Origin: Rhizobium sp. P32RR-XVIII
Lineage (GTDB): Bacteria > Pseudomonadota > Alphaproteobacteria > Rhizobiales > Rhizobiaceae
Length of the DNA: 64,000 bases
Assembly: GCF_012641395.1 (NCBI RefSeq)
Contig: NZ_JABAIH010000005.1
Span: 248,001 to 312,000 of the forward strand
Direction: 5' to 3'
Both the position numbers and the translations under genes were made by a program. The notes beneath the pieces are model-generated. The model ran no database searches and was not told where the DNA came from. It saw only the letters and a list, made by a program, of their open reading frames with translations. Below, piece by piece: positions 27,640 to 36,433 of this stretch; positions within the stretch are counted from its first letter, which is position 1; each line of letters begins with the position of its first letter.

Positions 27640-28830
27640 AGGCCGGAACGTCAGCTATGATGTCCCGGCCTCGTTTGTCATTGGGGTGATGCAACACCGC
27701 AATGGCGGAGCGCAAAGTGGTTGGTCCTTGCCGGGCCTGAACTTTCGTTCGTAAAAAAGCAGAACCCTTTGCGCTCTTCGAGGCATCGTCGAACCGTTGA
27801 GAGAGCTTCGCGCTCGCGTATAAGGGTGACCAGCCTCATGACCTATACTAGCCGTTTTATTGGCATCGACATATCGAAATCGGCCTTCGACATCTGCCTG
27901 CTGCCGGACCAAGCGTCATTGACCTTTGCCAATACGGCCGAGGGGATCGCTGATTTCCTCGCCTTTCTGGCGCCGGTGGCGGGAATAGAGCGGCTGATCC
28001 TTGAGCCGACTGGCGGTTATGAACGCCGTGTCGTGGAAGCGCTGCACGCGGCCAGCCTGCCCGTCGCCAAAGTGAATGCCAAACAGATCCGGCAGTTCGC
28101 CCGCGCCTGCGGCCAGCTTTCCAAGACCGATCGGATCGACGCCTTCGTTCTGGCCGATTACGGCCGGCGCATGGAAACGCGGATCCTGCCGCCGCAATCC
28201 GGCCAGCAGGCCATCCTGGCAGACCTTGTCCTGCGCTACAGGCAATTGTCCCACATGATCGTGCAGGAGAAGAACCGCAGAGAGAAACTGTCGGGCAAGA
28301 CAAGAGATTGGATCGAGGAAACCCTGCGCTTCCTCCTCGATCAGCGCCAGGCGATCGTGGAAGAAATGACAGCCTGCCTCAAGGCCGATCAGCAGCTCGG
28401 CAAAAAGGCCGAGGTGCTGATGTCGCTCAAGGGCATCGGCCTGCGCACGGCCTGCTTCCTGCTGGCCGGACTGCCGGAGTTGGGCCTCATGGATAAAGCC
28501 AAAATCGCCAAGCTGGTCGGTGTTGCGCCGCTGAACCGGGATAGCGGCCTGATGCGCGGCAAACGCATGATCGCCGGCGGACGAAAGCCAGTCCGCGATG
28601 CACTCTACATCGCCGCTTTACCGGCCATCCGCTTCGATCCGACAATCAAGGCCTTCTATACGAGCCTGCGCAACCGAAGAAAACCAGGAAAGGTCGCCGT
28701 CATCGCCGCAGTCCGAAAGATGCTCATCATTCTCAATGCAAGAATGCGAGACCATGCGGCAACCGGGCTTGACCCTTAACACCGTTGCTTTTTGTTTGCC
28801 CGCCGCGACCGCATCAAAATCCCTGACACT
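27640..28830 (+). mobile_element. IS110-family insertion sequence (ends approximate)
   Basis: The region between the aroG terminator and the GFA gene holds an IS110-type transposase with about 200 noncoding bases before it and up to 127 after it. IS110 elements have no true terminal inverted repeats and often make no target duplication, so exact ends cannot be read here; the limits given are outer guesses. A short inverted pair TAAGGGT (27821-27827) / ACCCTTA (28772-28778) flanks the transposase. A long noncoding left end is the place where IS110-group elements encode their bridge RNA. Confidence 0.6.
27838..28779 (+). CDS. IS110 family transposase
   Basis: IS110 transposases are RuvC-like DEDD recombinases with a C-terminal serine domain and act with a structured bridge RNA. 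The 313-residue protein looks complete. The N-terminal RuvC-like domain has FIGIDISKSAFD (first Asp), LEPTGGYE (Glu) and LSKTDRIDAFVL (Asp pair). The C-terminal domain (about 190-290) reads SLKGIGLRTACFLLAGLPEL, then VAPLNRDSGLMRG with the probable catalytic Ser, and NRRKPGKVAVIAAVRKM. No frameshift or stop is seen, so it may still be active. The ATG is the natural start. Confidence 0.93.
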   Translation: MTYTSRFIGIDISKSAFDICLLPDQASLTFANTAEGIADFLAFLAPVAGIERLILEPTGGYERRVVEALHAASLPVAKVNAKQIRQFARACGQLSKTDRIDAFVLADYGRRMETRILPPQSGQQAILADLVLRYRQLSHMIVQEKNRREKLSGKTRDWIEETLRFLLDQRQAIVEEMTACLKADQQLGKKAEVLMSLKGIGLRTACFLLAGLPELGLMDKAKIAKLVGVAPLNRDSGLMRGKRMIAGGRKPVRDALYIAALPAIRFDPTIKAFYTSLRNRRKPGKVAVIAAVRKMLIILNARMRDHAATGLDP

Positions 28831-28906
28831 CTGCTTCAAGCAATTGGATTTGACGCAGCCTCAGGCAGCCGCCAGTCTTGCCGTCTATCGAGAAACGGGG
28901 GCTTGC

Positions 28907-29302
28907 ATGGCGAAGGACTATACGGGTGGCTGCGGCTGCGGGGCGGTGAGGTTTCGAAGCAGGAACGAACCCGGACCGGTGGTCGGCTGTCATTGCTCGC
29001 AGTGCCGGCGGCAGACGGGACTCTACTATGCATCGTGCGACGTGCCGCTCGACGGCCTCACGATCGAAGGCGAAAGCGCGATCCGCTGGTACCGGTCGAG
29101 CGAGACCGCCGAACGCGGCTTCTGCGTCAACTGCGGCTCGGCTCTGTTCTGGCAGAGAAAGGGATCGCCGATGGTGTCCGTCATGGCGGGCGCCTTCGAC
29201 CAGCCGAGCGGGCTTGCCTTCGGCTATCACATCTATTGTGCCGACAAGGCTGACTTCTACCAGATCAACGATGACGTGCCGCAATACGCCAAGGGTATCT
29301 GA
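28907..29302 (+). CDS. GFA/CENP-V family zinc protein
   Basis: A 131-residue protein of the GFA family, named after glutathione-dependent formaldehyde-activating enzyme, although many members have other or unknown roles. The zinc ligands are visible: Cys9 and Cys11 in GGCGCG, Cys28, Cys30 and Cys33 in GCHCSQC, and Cys73 and Cys76 in FCVNCGS. The start ATG follows a GGGGG stretch. An in-frame extension runs back into the IS element, but it is not credible. The IS110 insertion ends just upstream, so the native promoter may have been changed. Confidence 0.85.
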   Translation: MAKDYTGGCGCGAVRFRSRNEPGPVVGCHCSQCRRQTGLYYASCDVPLDGLTIEGESAIRWYRSSETAERGFCVNCGSALFWQRKGSPMVSVMAGAFDQPSGLAFGYHIYCADKADFYQINDDVPQYAKGI

Positions 29303-29528
29303 GCGGCGATCGCAGCGGTGCCGGTGATTCCATCGTAATCCCGTCACACTTGTCACTCCCGTCTTGTCGATGTCCGGGGTTAAGCTTGCCGGCGAATGTT
29401 CCTTGTTACCACGGTAGGCGCTTGGGATGCCCTTGTTGAGGAAGAGCTTCCGCCTAGATGCCGCCGGGTAACGTGCCGTCCATCCTTGCCTCCGACGGGG
29501 CGGTCCATGACAACCACAGGAGAGACCG

Positions 29529-29978
29529 ATGCAAGAGGCCCTTGTCGTTCGCCGCGAGACGCATATTCCGGCGCCGCCGGCCGCGGTGTTTGCCCTTTTG
29601 ACCGATCCGGAGAAGATCTTGCGCTGGATGGGAACGGAAGCCCAGGTTGAGCCGCAGCCCGGGGGGCTTTATCTCGTCAACGTCACCGGCGCTCGCTTTG
29701 CCCGCGGTTCATTTCGCGAGGTGGTGCCGGTGCACCGGCTGGCCTATAGCTTCGGCTGGGACGGCAGCGAGATCGTGCCGCCGGGATCGAGTCTGGTCGA
29801 GATCGACCTCGTTGAGCAGCCGGACGGAACGCTGCTGCGCTTGACCCATACCGGCCTGCCCAATGCCGCGCAATGCGCTGGCCATGCGGAAGGCTGGGCG
29901 CATTACCTCAAGCGGCTGACCGAGGTCGCAGCCGGGCGCGATCCCGGTCCGGATCCCATGCATGGCAGATATGACTGA
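29529..29978 (+). CDS. SRPBCC family protein (AHSA1-like)
   Basis: A 149-residue START/AHSA1-like protein with a hydrophobic ligand cavity. The N-terminal RRETHIPAPPAAVFALLTDPEKILRWMG is typical, as is the C-terminal HAEGWAHYLKRL. Members bind small hydrophobic ligands or act with ArsR-type regulators; no such regulator is next to it. GGAGAG lies before the ATG. The gene stands 226 bases after the GFA gene, and a nucleotide cyclase gene follows after 65 bases. Function unknown. Confidence 0.88.
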   Translation: MQEALVVRRETHIPAPPAAVFALLTDPEKILRWMGTEAQVEPQPGGLYLVNVTGARFARGSFREVVPVHRLAYSFGWDGSEIVPPGSSLVEIDLVEQPDGTLLRLTHTGLPNAAQCAGHAEGWAHYLKRLTEVAAGRDPGPDPMHGRYD

Positions 29979-30043
29979 TCTCCGCTCCTGAACTCGCGGT
30001 ACCCGAGCCGATGCCTTTCGAGGGGCGCCCCTTACGCTGACGG

Positions 30044-31138
30044 ATGACAGCCAACGTCCGCGGTGGCATGATCTCCGGCATGGATCTGCCCGCGCCCCTT
30101 GCCTGGCTGGTCGACGAGGCCGGTGCCTCGCCTGGCCCTGATCGGTTCCTTGCCGAACTTGGCGGCCGCCTGCTGGCCGACGGCCTGCCGCTCGCCGCTG
30201 GAGCCCTGACGCTCGCGGTACCGCATCCGATCATCGCCCGACGGACCTGGCTGTGGCGGGCGGAGAACGGGGCGGTGATCGAGGCGCTGGGTTTTAGCGA
30301 CGGTCCGTCCAGCCAGGCCGGACGCGACTGGCTTGCCGGACTTGGGCAAGTGCAGGAGGAGATAGTCGGGCCGGCGCCGAACAGTCCCATGCTGGGCTGG
30401 GCCGGAGCCCAGCCATTCGCCGCCGCCGAGGTCCGCCGGCTGCGCCAGGTTGCGCGTTTTGCAGCAGCGCCCTTGGCCGCCTTGGCCGCGCGGTCGGAAC
30501 TGGCAACGCTGCTCGAGGCCTATCTCGGCCGGCGCAGCGCCGCCCGCGTGCAGGCCGGCGCGCTGGGCCGCGGCACTGGAGAGACCATCCACGCCGTGCT
30601 GCTCTGTGCCGATCTGCGCGACTTCACCGCCTTGTCCGAGGCGACGGAGCCGGCGGCAATGATTGCTGCCCTCGACGCCTGGTTCGAGCGCGTCACCGGG
30701 GCGGTGCACGCGTTCGGGGGTGAGGTGTTGAAGTTCATCGGAGACGGCGTGCTGGCGATCTTCCCTGTCACCGGCGTTCCAGGCGACGCGTGCGAAGCGG
30801 CGCTGCGCGCGGTCGCCGCCGCCCGCGCCGGCATGGCCCATCTCGATGCGACACGGCAGGCGCAGGGACTGCCGCCGCTGCCCTTTGGCGCGGCCCTGCA
30901 TTTCGGGGAGATGCTTTGGGGCAATATCGGCGCGGCCGACCGGCTGGATTTCACCGCCATCGGTCCCGCCGTCAACCTGGTGAGCCGGCTCGAAGGGCTG
31001 TGCAGGCCCCTTGGCCGCAGTGTACTCATCTCCGGCGCGGTTGCCGCAGAGACGACAACGGCGTTGATTCCCTTGGGCGAGCACTTGTTGCGCGGCATTG
31101 CCGAGCCCTGCGCGGTCTTCACACTGCCGGAGGATTGA
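30044..31138 (+). CDS. Class III adenylate/guanylate cyclase
   Basis: A 364-residue soluble cyclase. The catalytic domain (about 183-360) has both metal Asp residues (Asp190 in CADLRDFTALSE, Asp234 in FIGDGVLAIF), the purine-binding Lys230, and the FTAIGPAVNLVSRLE segment with the transition-state residues Asn311 and Arg315, so it should be active and most likely makes cAMP. The first 180 residues form an alanine-rich region without a domain known to me; it is probably the sensor part. No membrane segment is seen. S. meliloti-type genomes carry many such cyclases. The start ATG lacks a strong ribosome-binding site. Confidence 0.88.
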   Translation: MTANVRGGMISGMDLPAPLAWLVDEAGASPGPDRFLAELGGRLLADGLPLAAGALTLAVPHPIIARRTWLWRAENGAVIEALGFSDGPSSQAGRDWLAGLGQVQEEIVGPAPNSPMLGWAGAQPFAAAEVRRLRQVARFAAAPLAALAARSELATLLEAYLGRRSAARVQAGALGRGTGETIHAVLLCADLRDFTALSEATEPAAMIAALDAWFERVTGAVHAFGGEVLKFIGDGVLAIFPVTGVPGDACEAALRAVAAARAGMAHLDATRQAQGLPPLPFGAALHFGEMLWGNIGAADRLDFTAIGPAVNLVSRLEGLCRPLGRSVLISGAVAAETTTALIPLGEHLLRGIAEPCAVFTLPED

Positions 31139-31163
31139 GCCTCGCCAGCCAGGGTCGAGTAGT

Positions 31164-31697
31164 TCAAGCCCCTTTCGCCGCCAGGGCAGCGTACAGGTGC
31201 TGGACGTCTTCCCGCAACGCGGCGATCTCGGTCAGAACGCGCATGTCGATCTTCTGGTGCAGCGACAGAACCTCCAATTCGGACTTGAGGTTCACCTCGT
31301 AATCCTTGGCCGCCTCGAAGCGGTCGCGCTCGGCTTGCCGGTTCTGCGACATCATGATGATCGGCGCCTGGATGGCGGCGAGCATGGAAAGAATCAGGTT
31401 CAGGAAGACGAAGGGGTAGGGATCAAAGGCGCCCGTCACGAGAATGATCGTGTTGATCACGGTCCAGATCGCCAGGAAGGCGAGGAAGCAGATGATGAAG
31501 GACCATGAGCCGCCGACCCTTGCGATGCCGTCGGCGACGCGTTCCCCGAAAGATGCCTCAGCCGCAATAACCGCGTTGACATCCGTCGAGATGATCTTGC
31601 GCTCGTGCGCCCTCTTGAGAATTCGCTTTTCGATATCGCCGAGGTCCTCGATTGGCTTGTCGAAATGCAGGTGAACGAAATCCGAGAAATTATGCAT
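31164..31697 (-). CDS. DUF1003 domain membrane protein
   Basis: A 177-residue protein of the DUF1003 family: two membrane segments (about residues 66-86 and 96-116) with the typical WSFIICFLAFLAIWTVINT and DPYPFVFLNLILSMLAAIQAPIIMMSQNRQ, and a helical C-terminal tail after DRFEAAKDYEVNLKSE. The role is unknown; some members bind divalent metal or work in envelope stress. The SD (GGAG, 8 bases before the ATG) lies within one arm of a 10-bp hairpin directly downstream of a consensus TATAAT box. Confidence 0.88.
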   Translation of the reverse strand: MHNFSDFVHLHFDKPIEDLGDIEKRILKRAHERKIISTDVNAVIAAEASFGERVADGIARVGGSWSFIICFLAFLAIWTVINTIILVTGAFDPYPFVFLNLILSMLAAIQAPIIMMSQNRQAERDRFEAAKDYEVNLKSELEVLSLHQKIDMRVLTEIAALREDVQHLYAALAAKGA

Positions 31698-31701
31698 AGC
31701 T

Positions 31702-31740
31702 CTGGCTCCGAGACGTGAGCGTTTCGGAGCCAGTATTATA
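31702..31740 (-). promoter_or_regulatory. -10 box plus hairpin masking the DUF1003 ribosome-binding site
   Basis: On the minus strand, TATAAT (31740-31735) precedes a perfect 10-bp inverted repeat CTGGCTCCGA / TCGGAGCCAG (arms 31733-31724 and 31711-31702, 12-base loop). The second arm contains the GGAG that serves as SD. If transcription starts about 7 bases after the -10 box, at least a CUCCGA/UCGGAG stem remains. No good -35 box was found. Confidence 0.5.
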
Positions 31741-31778
31741 TCCCGTGGCCAAATTGCAATGCGGCCGGTTTCAGACCG

Positions 31779-33695
31779 TCACGAGCCCCTGCTTGCTAGC
31801 AGGTCGTACTGCGGGAAGAAACGCTCCAGCGTCCGCGCCTTGCCGAACATGATGTCGTGCTGCAGGTAGCGGTAGTCGCGCACCAGCGGATCGAGCTTCT
31901 TCTGATCGAGCACCCAGTCCGGCGTCACCTTGTTGTCACGCGTCGCGAGCTGGTAGCGGTCTATGATGTTGTATTTCTTCTGCACGCGCCCGAGGAGGCC
32001 TGTGTAGAAGGGGTGCTCGAAACCGGCGAACTTGAGGAGATTATAGGGGATCAGCGAGGGGCTGATCGTGCCGACATTCTCCTTGACGCCTTTCCTGTTG
32101 GACCAGATGACCAGCGGCGTTTCATGTTCGCGCTTCATGACGTCGAGCGAAGCCCTGCGCGTGGCCACCATATCCGGCATGTAGCCGGCGCTCATGTAGG
32201 TGTTGCCGAGTGGTGGCAGATGGTCGCCCCAGAGGACGATGATCGTTTCGCGATTTCGCTTCGACGCCCAGTCCATCAGCTTCTTCAGACTGTCGTCAGC
32301 TTCTTTCACGCCCTGCGTATAGGTCGCAAGCGTCGCGCGGTCGGCGTCGGGGATGTTTCCCCGGATCTCGATCGTGTTGCGCGCATAGCGGCCCGGCTCA
32401 TAGGGCCCATGTCCCTGCAAGGTGACCGCGAAGAAGAAGAATGGCTGATCGAGGCCGTCGCCTTCGCGAATGATCTCCTTCATCAGGGAGTCGTCGGAGG
32501 CAAAGAGGCCGCGCTTTTCCATCGGCGGCATCGTCTCTTCGGTGCGGAATTCCTCGAAACCGAAATCCTTGTAAACCTGATTGCGGTTCCAGAACCAGCC
32601 GCTGTAGGGATGCAGTGCCCGCGCCGTGTAGCCTTGCCCGCGGAAGAAAGTCGCAAGTGACGGGACGTCGTGGCGGAGATACTGCTGATAGGGGATGCTG
32701 CCATAGGGCAGGAAGGCGTTCGAAAAGCCGGTCAGTGCCTCAAACTCGACATTGGCGGTCATGCCGCCGAATTCCGGGGAGAAGACGTGGCCGGATTGTG
32801 AGGCACGCACGTTCGGCATCGGATCGGCGCTGAAGCCGACCTTCGTGAGCCGCGTGGGGTCCCAGAAGGACTCGCTCATCAGCATGATGACATCAGGCTT
32901 TTCCCGCGGGCCGGCCAGATAGCCGAAGTTGCGCGCCGGGATCGCGTCGAGCGCCTCGGCGTTGAGACCGGCCGGGACGGCGACATCCGCCATCGGAACA
33001 TTGAAGAGGAAGGCCAGGATGAAGCCGTTGGTACGGTAGTTCTCCTTCTGGTCCCACATGATCGGCACGACCTGCAGGCGGTCGCGGATGTAGGAATACT
33101 GCGAGTAGTCCATCAGCGAGCAGAAGGCGGCGATGACAGGCACCCCGAGGCAGAGGCGGCGCAAGCGCGCCTGCGTGGAGAGCTTCGGGAAGTTACGCCA
33201 GGCATAACGCCATGTCAGGAAGAGACCCGCAACGGAGAGCGCAAGGCCGATAACGAGCGCTACGGCCATCCACGGTCTGTCGCGCACCATCACCGGCAGC
33301 AACTCCATGATCTGCCGGGTGAAGAGCACGTCCGACGGATAGAACGGATCGGAGAGAAAGTGCTGCTTCTGATTGGAGACGAAAGCAGGGATCACGATAA
33401 GCGGTACCAGGATGAACACGGACTGGTAGCGTCGTCCAAATGCGGCATCGAGGGTCAGCATCACGATCGCCAGCATGGCGACCGTGGTCATGCCGGGCCG
33501 GGCTGTCGATGTCAGGAATTCGCCGACATCGATGAGCGTGCCGCGCGCGATCCATTCGACGCTAATCGTGCTGAGTAGGGCAACGGATAGGGAAAATGCT
33601 ATGCCGATCGCCGCGCGTGCCGTGGGAGATTGCACGCTCGACCCGAAACCAGCAACTCTTCGTGCCTGCGCGGACTTCAATACCAACGCGATCAA
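31779..33695 (-). CDS. LTA synthase/OpgB-like phosphoglycerol transferase
   Basis: A 638-residue membrane enzyme with about five N-terminal membrane segments (within residues 28-195) and an outer sulfatase-fold domain (about 265-600) of the LtaS/OpgB type. Metal and nucleophile sites are seen as MSESFW (Glu275), GMTANVEF (Thr313, probable nucleophile) and LWGDHLPP. In Gram-negatives these proteins move phosphoglycerol from phosphatidylglycerol to periplasmic glucans; in rhizobia CgmB does this for cyclic beta-glucans, which I take as the likeliest role. The start is TTG with GGAG 8 bases upstream; no ATG exists before the first membrane segments. Confidence 0.82.
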   Translation of the reverse strand: MIALVLKSAQARRVAGFGSSVQSPTARAAIGIAFSLSVALLSTISVEWIARGTLIDVGEFLTSTARPGMTTVAMLAIVMLTLDAAFGRRYQSVFILVPLIVIPAFVSNQKQHFLSDPFYPSDVLFTRQIMELLPVMVRDRPWMAVALVIGLALSVAGLFLTWRYAWRNFPKLSTQARLRRLCLGVPVIAAFCSLMDYSQYSYIRDRLQVVPIMWDQKENYRTNGFILAFLFNVPMADVAVPAGLNAEALDAIPARNFGYLAGPREKPDVIMLMSESFWDPTRLTKVGFSADPMPNVRASQSGHVFSPEFGGMTANVEFEALTGFSNAFLPYGSIPYQQYLRHDVPSLATFFRGQGYTARALHPYSGWFWNRNQVYKDFGFEEFRTEETMPPMEKRGLFASDDSLMKEIIREGDGLDQPFFFFAVTLQGHGPYEPGRYARNTIEIRGNIPDADRATLATYTQGVKEADDSLKKLMDWASKRNRETIIVLWGDHLPPLGNTYMSAGYMPDMVATRRASLDVMKREHETPLVIWSNRKGVKENVGTISPSLIPYNLLKFAGFEHPFYTGLLGRVQKKYNIIDRYQLATRDNKVTPDWVLDQKKLDPLVRDYRYLQHDIMFGKARTLERFFPQYDLLASRGS

Positions 33696-33865
33696 CGTCA
33701 GACTCCAATGTCATAAAAGCTTCATCTCAATGTCACATGTCCGTCATGAACGGTAGATGAACCCTGCTGGTGCCCTGACGTTCCGCGATGGTTTCGCTTT
33801 TTTGCCTGACTGAGTCGGCCGCTTTTCACGGCACGGCGATTGCAGCGGCAGCCGGTGCGCGCTAA

Positions 33866-35554
33866 ATGAATGACATGACACAGGAAAACGCGCCTTTGAA
33901 TACGCTCCACATCGCCGTTGCCCAGTTGAACCCGACGGTCGGGGATGTGGCCGGAAACCTTGCGAAAGCTCGCGAAGCACGCGCCGACGCGGCCCGCCAG
34001 GGCGCGCATCTCTTGCTTTTGACGGAGCTTTTCATTTCCGGCTATCCGCCGGAAGATCTCGTGCTGAAACCGGCATTCTTGAGAGCCTGCCAGAAGGCGG
34101 TCGAAGACCTCGCGGCCGACACCGCGGACGGCGGGCCGGGTGTCATCGTCGGCTTCCCGCGGCAGGGCGAGACGGGGCGGCACAATTCCATCGCGGTTCT
34201 CGACGGTGGCAAGATCCTGGTACTGCGGGACAAGGTCGACCTGCCGAACTACGGTGAATTCGACGAAAAGCGCGTCTTTTCGGAAGGAACGATGCCGGGA
34301 CCGGTCAATTTCCGCGGCGTGCGTCTCGGCGTGCCGATCTGCGAGGAGATCTGGAACGATCTCGGCGTGTGCGAAACGCTCGCCGAAAGCGGCGCCGAAA
34401 TCCTGCTCGTCCCGAACGGCTCGCCCTACTATCGCGGCAAGGTCGACGTGCGCCATCAGGTGGCGCTGAAGCAGGTGATCGAAACAGGCCTGCCGCTGAT
34501 CTTCGCCAATCAGCTCGGCGGCCAGGACGAGCTCGTCTTCGACGGCGCGAGCTTCGCATTCAATGGCGACAAGACGCTCGCCTTCCAGATGAGCCAGTTC
34601 GAAACGGCATTGGCAGTCACGACCTGGAGGCGCGGCGAGGACGGCTGGCATTGCACCGAGGGCCCGATGTCGCGCATTCCCGAGCTCGACGAGGCTGATT
34701 ACCGTGCCTGCCTGCTCGGTTTTCGCGACTATGTGAACAAGAACGGCTTCAAGAACGTCGTGCTTGGCCTGTCGGGCGGCATCGACTCGGCCATCTGCGC
34801 GGCGATTGCCGTCGATGCGCTCGGCGAGGAGCGCGTCCGCACGGTCATGCTGCCTTACCGCTACACCTCCGCCGATTCGCTGAAGGATGCAGCGGATTGC
34901 GCCAGGGCGCTTGGTTGCCGCTACGACATCGTGCCGATCGAGGAGCCCGTGAAGGGCTTTACCGCAGCGCTGTCGGAACTCTTCGAAGGTACGGATAGCG
35001 GCATCACCGAGGAAAACCTGCAGAGCCGTGCGCGTGGCACGATCCTGATGGCGATCTCCAACAAGTTCGGCTCGATGGTCGTCACGACCGGCAACAAGTC
35101 GGAAATGTCGGTCGGCTATGCGACGCTCTATGGCGACATGAACGGCGGTTTCAACCCGATCAAGGACCTCTACAAGATGCAGGTCTATGCGCTGGCGCGC
35201 TGGCGCAACAGCCATGTGCCGCCGGATGCGCTGGGTCCTTCGGGTGTGGTGATTCCGCAGAACATCATCGACAAGGCGCCGTCCGCCGAGCTTCGTCCCG
35301 ACCAGACGGACCAGGATTCGCTGCCGCCTTATCCGGTGCTCGACGACATTCTCGAATGCCTCGTGGAGAAGGAGATGGCGGTGAGGGAGATCGTCGCGCG
35401 CGGGCACGACGTCGAGACCATCCACCGCATCGAGCATCTGCTCTATCTCGCCGAATACAAGCGCCGCCAATCGGCTCCGGGCGTGAAGATCACCAAGAAG
35501 AATTTCGGACGTGATCGCCGCTATCCGATCACCAACCGGTTCCGAGATCGGTAA
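33866..35554 (+). CDS. nadE: Glutamine-dependent NAD+ synthetase
   Basis: NadE amidates deamido-NAD with ATP, using ammonia freed from glutamine; it is the last step of NAD synthesis. The 562-residue protein joins a nitrilase-type glutaminase domain (about 12-265; catalytic triad Glu54, Lys123, Cys159 in VPICEEIW) to the synthetase domain (285-555), with the ATP pyrophosphatase loop SGGIDS at 303-308 and KSEMSVGYATLYGDM further on. Both parts look complete. The ATG is preceded by a poor ribosome-binding site; a second ATG lies three codons later. A propeller-protein gene follows after 19 bases. Confidence 0.96.
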   Translation: MNDMTQENAPLNTLHIAVAQLNPTVGDVAGNLAKAREARADAARQGAHLLLLTELFISGYPPEDLVLKPAFLRACQKAVEDLAADTADGGPGVIVGFPRQGETGRHNSIAVLDGGKILVLRDKVDLPNYGEFDEKRVFSEGTMPGPVNFRGVRLGVPICEEIWNDLGVCETLAESGAEILLVPNGSPYYRGKVDVRHQVALKQVIETGLPLIFANQLGGQDELVFDGASFAFNGDKTLAFQMSQFETALAVTTWRRGEDGWHCTEGPMSRIPELDEADYRACLLGFRDYVNKNGFKNVVLGLSGGIDSAICAAIAVDALGEERVRTVMLPYRYTSADSLKDAADCARALGCRYDIVPIEEPVKGFTAALSELFEGTDSGITEENLQSRARGTILMAISNKFGSMVVTTGNKSEMSVGYATLYGDMNGGFNPIKDLYKMQVYALARWRNSHVPPDALGPSGVVIPQNIIDKAPSAELRPDQTDQDSLPPYPVLDDILECLVEKEMAVREIVARGHDVETIHRIEHLLYLAEYKRRQSAPGVKITKKNFGRDRRYPITNRFRDR

Positions 35555-35573
35555 CAAGAATCCGGGAGGATCG

Positions 35574-36404
35574 ATGCGCAGTTCGGTCGAGATCTACAAC
35601 ATCCGCACCGGCGAAAGCCGGGTTGTCTTTCAAACGGAGCAGCTGATCGAGGCGCCGAATTTTTCGCCGGATGGCGGCTACCTGCTGGTCAATGGCGATG
35701 GGCTTCTTTACCGGCTGCGGCCGGATGGAGCCGGCGGGCTGGAGAAGGTCGATACCGGTTTTGCAGTTGCCTGCAACAATGATCACGGCATCTCTGCGGA
35801 TGGCACGATGATCGCCATTTCGGACAAGACGGAATACGGCAAGTCATGCATCTACGTCCTGCCTGCGGCCGGCGGCACGCCGCGTCAGGTCACGCAGAAC
35901 CTGCCCTCCTACTGGCACGGCTGGTCGCCCGATGGCCGGCATGTCGCTTATTGCGGCATCCGCGACCAGGTTTTCGACATCTACACGATTGCCGTAGATG
36001 GTCGCGAGGAAACGCGCCTGACGCATGGCGAGGGGCGCAATGACGGCCCCGACTGGTCGGCCGACGGACAGTGGATCTATTTCAACTCCAGCCGTACCGG
36101 GCTCATGCAGATCTGGCGCATCCATCCGGATGGAACGGGTCTCCAACAGGTGACGCATGACAATTACGGCAACTGGTTTGCGCATCCGTCGCCCAAGAAC
36201 GACAAGGTGCTGATCCTGTCCTACGATCCTGATGTCTTCGACCATCCGCGCGATCTTCATGTGCGGTTGCGGCTGATGGACATGGATGGCGGCAACCTGA
36301 CCACGCTTTTCGAACTCTTCGGCGGGCAGGGCACGATCAATGTGCCGTGCTGGTCACCGGAAGGTGACGAGTTTGCCTATGTGCGATATTTCCCGGTGGC
36401 TTGA
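35574..36404 (+). CDS. TolB-like beta-propeller (PD40/WD40-like) protein
   Basis: A 276-residue protein made of repeated PD40 blades, such as EAPNFSPDGGYLLVNGDG, WHGWSPDGRHVAYCG, DGPDWSADGQWIYFNSSRTG and VPCWSPEGDEFAYVRY. No signal peptide is seen, unlike true TolB, so it is probably cytoplasmic. Homologues in rhizobia are described only as TolB-like or biopolymer transporter proteins; the function is open. A strong GGGAGG stands 4 bases before the ATG. It is 19 bases behind nadE, in the same operon, and is the last gene before the cobalamin riboswitch. Confidence 0.85.
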   Translation: MRSSVEIYNIRTGESRVVFQTEQLIEAPNFSPDGGYLLVNGDGLLYRLRPDGAGGLEKVDTGFAVACNNDHGISADGTMIAISDKTEYGKSCIYVLPAAGGTPRQVTQNLPSYWHGWSPDGRHVAYCGIRDQVFDIYTIAVDGREETRLTHGEGRNDGPDWSADGQWIYFNSSRTGLMQIWRIHPDGTGLQQVTHDNYGNWFAHPSPKNDKVLILSYDPDVFDHPRDLHVRLRLMDMDGGNLTTLFELFGGQGTINVPCWSPEGDEFAYVRYFPVA

Positions 36405-36433
36405 TCGGGACAGCAATCCGGGAGATAGAGACT

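Noticed and set aside
27639..27672. GAGGCCGG / CCGGCCTC hairpin as a tRNA or attachment site
   Set aside because: No cloverleaf and no duplicated copy at the other side of the insertion; more likely a second aroG terminator or part of the element end.
28598..28906. In-frame extension of the GFA gene back into the transposase
   Set aside because: The upstream part is the transposase read in another frame; the GFA fold starts at the internal ATG.
33722..35557. 611-codon minus-strand frame opposite nadE
   Set aside because: Shadow of nadE, whose catalytic residues are all present; the antisense product is Arg/His/Asp-rich without motifs.
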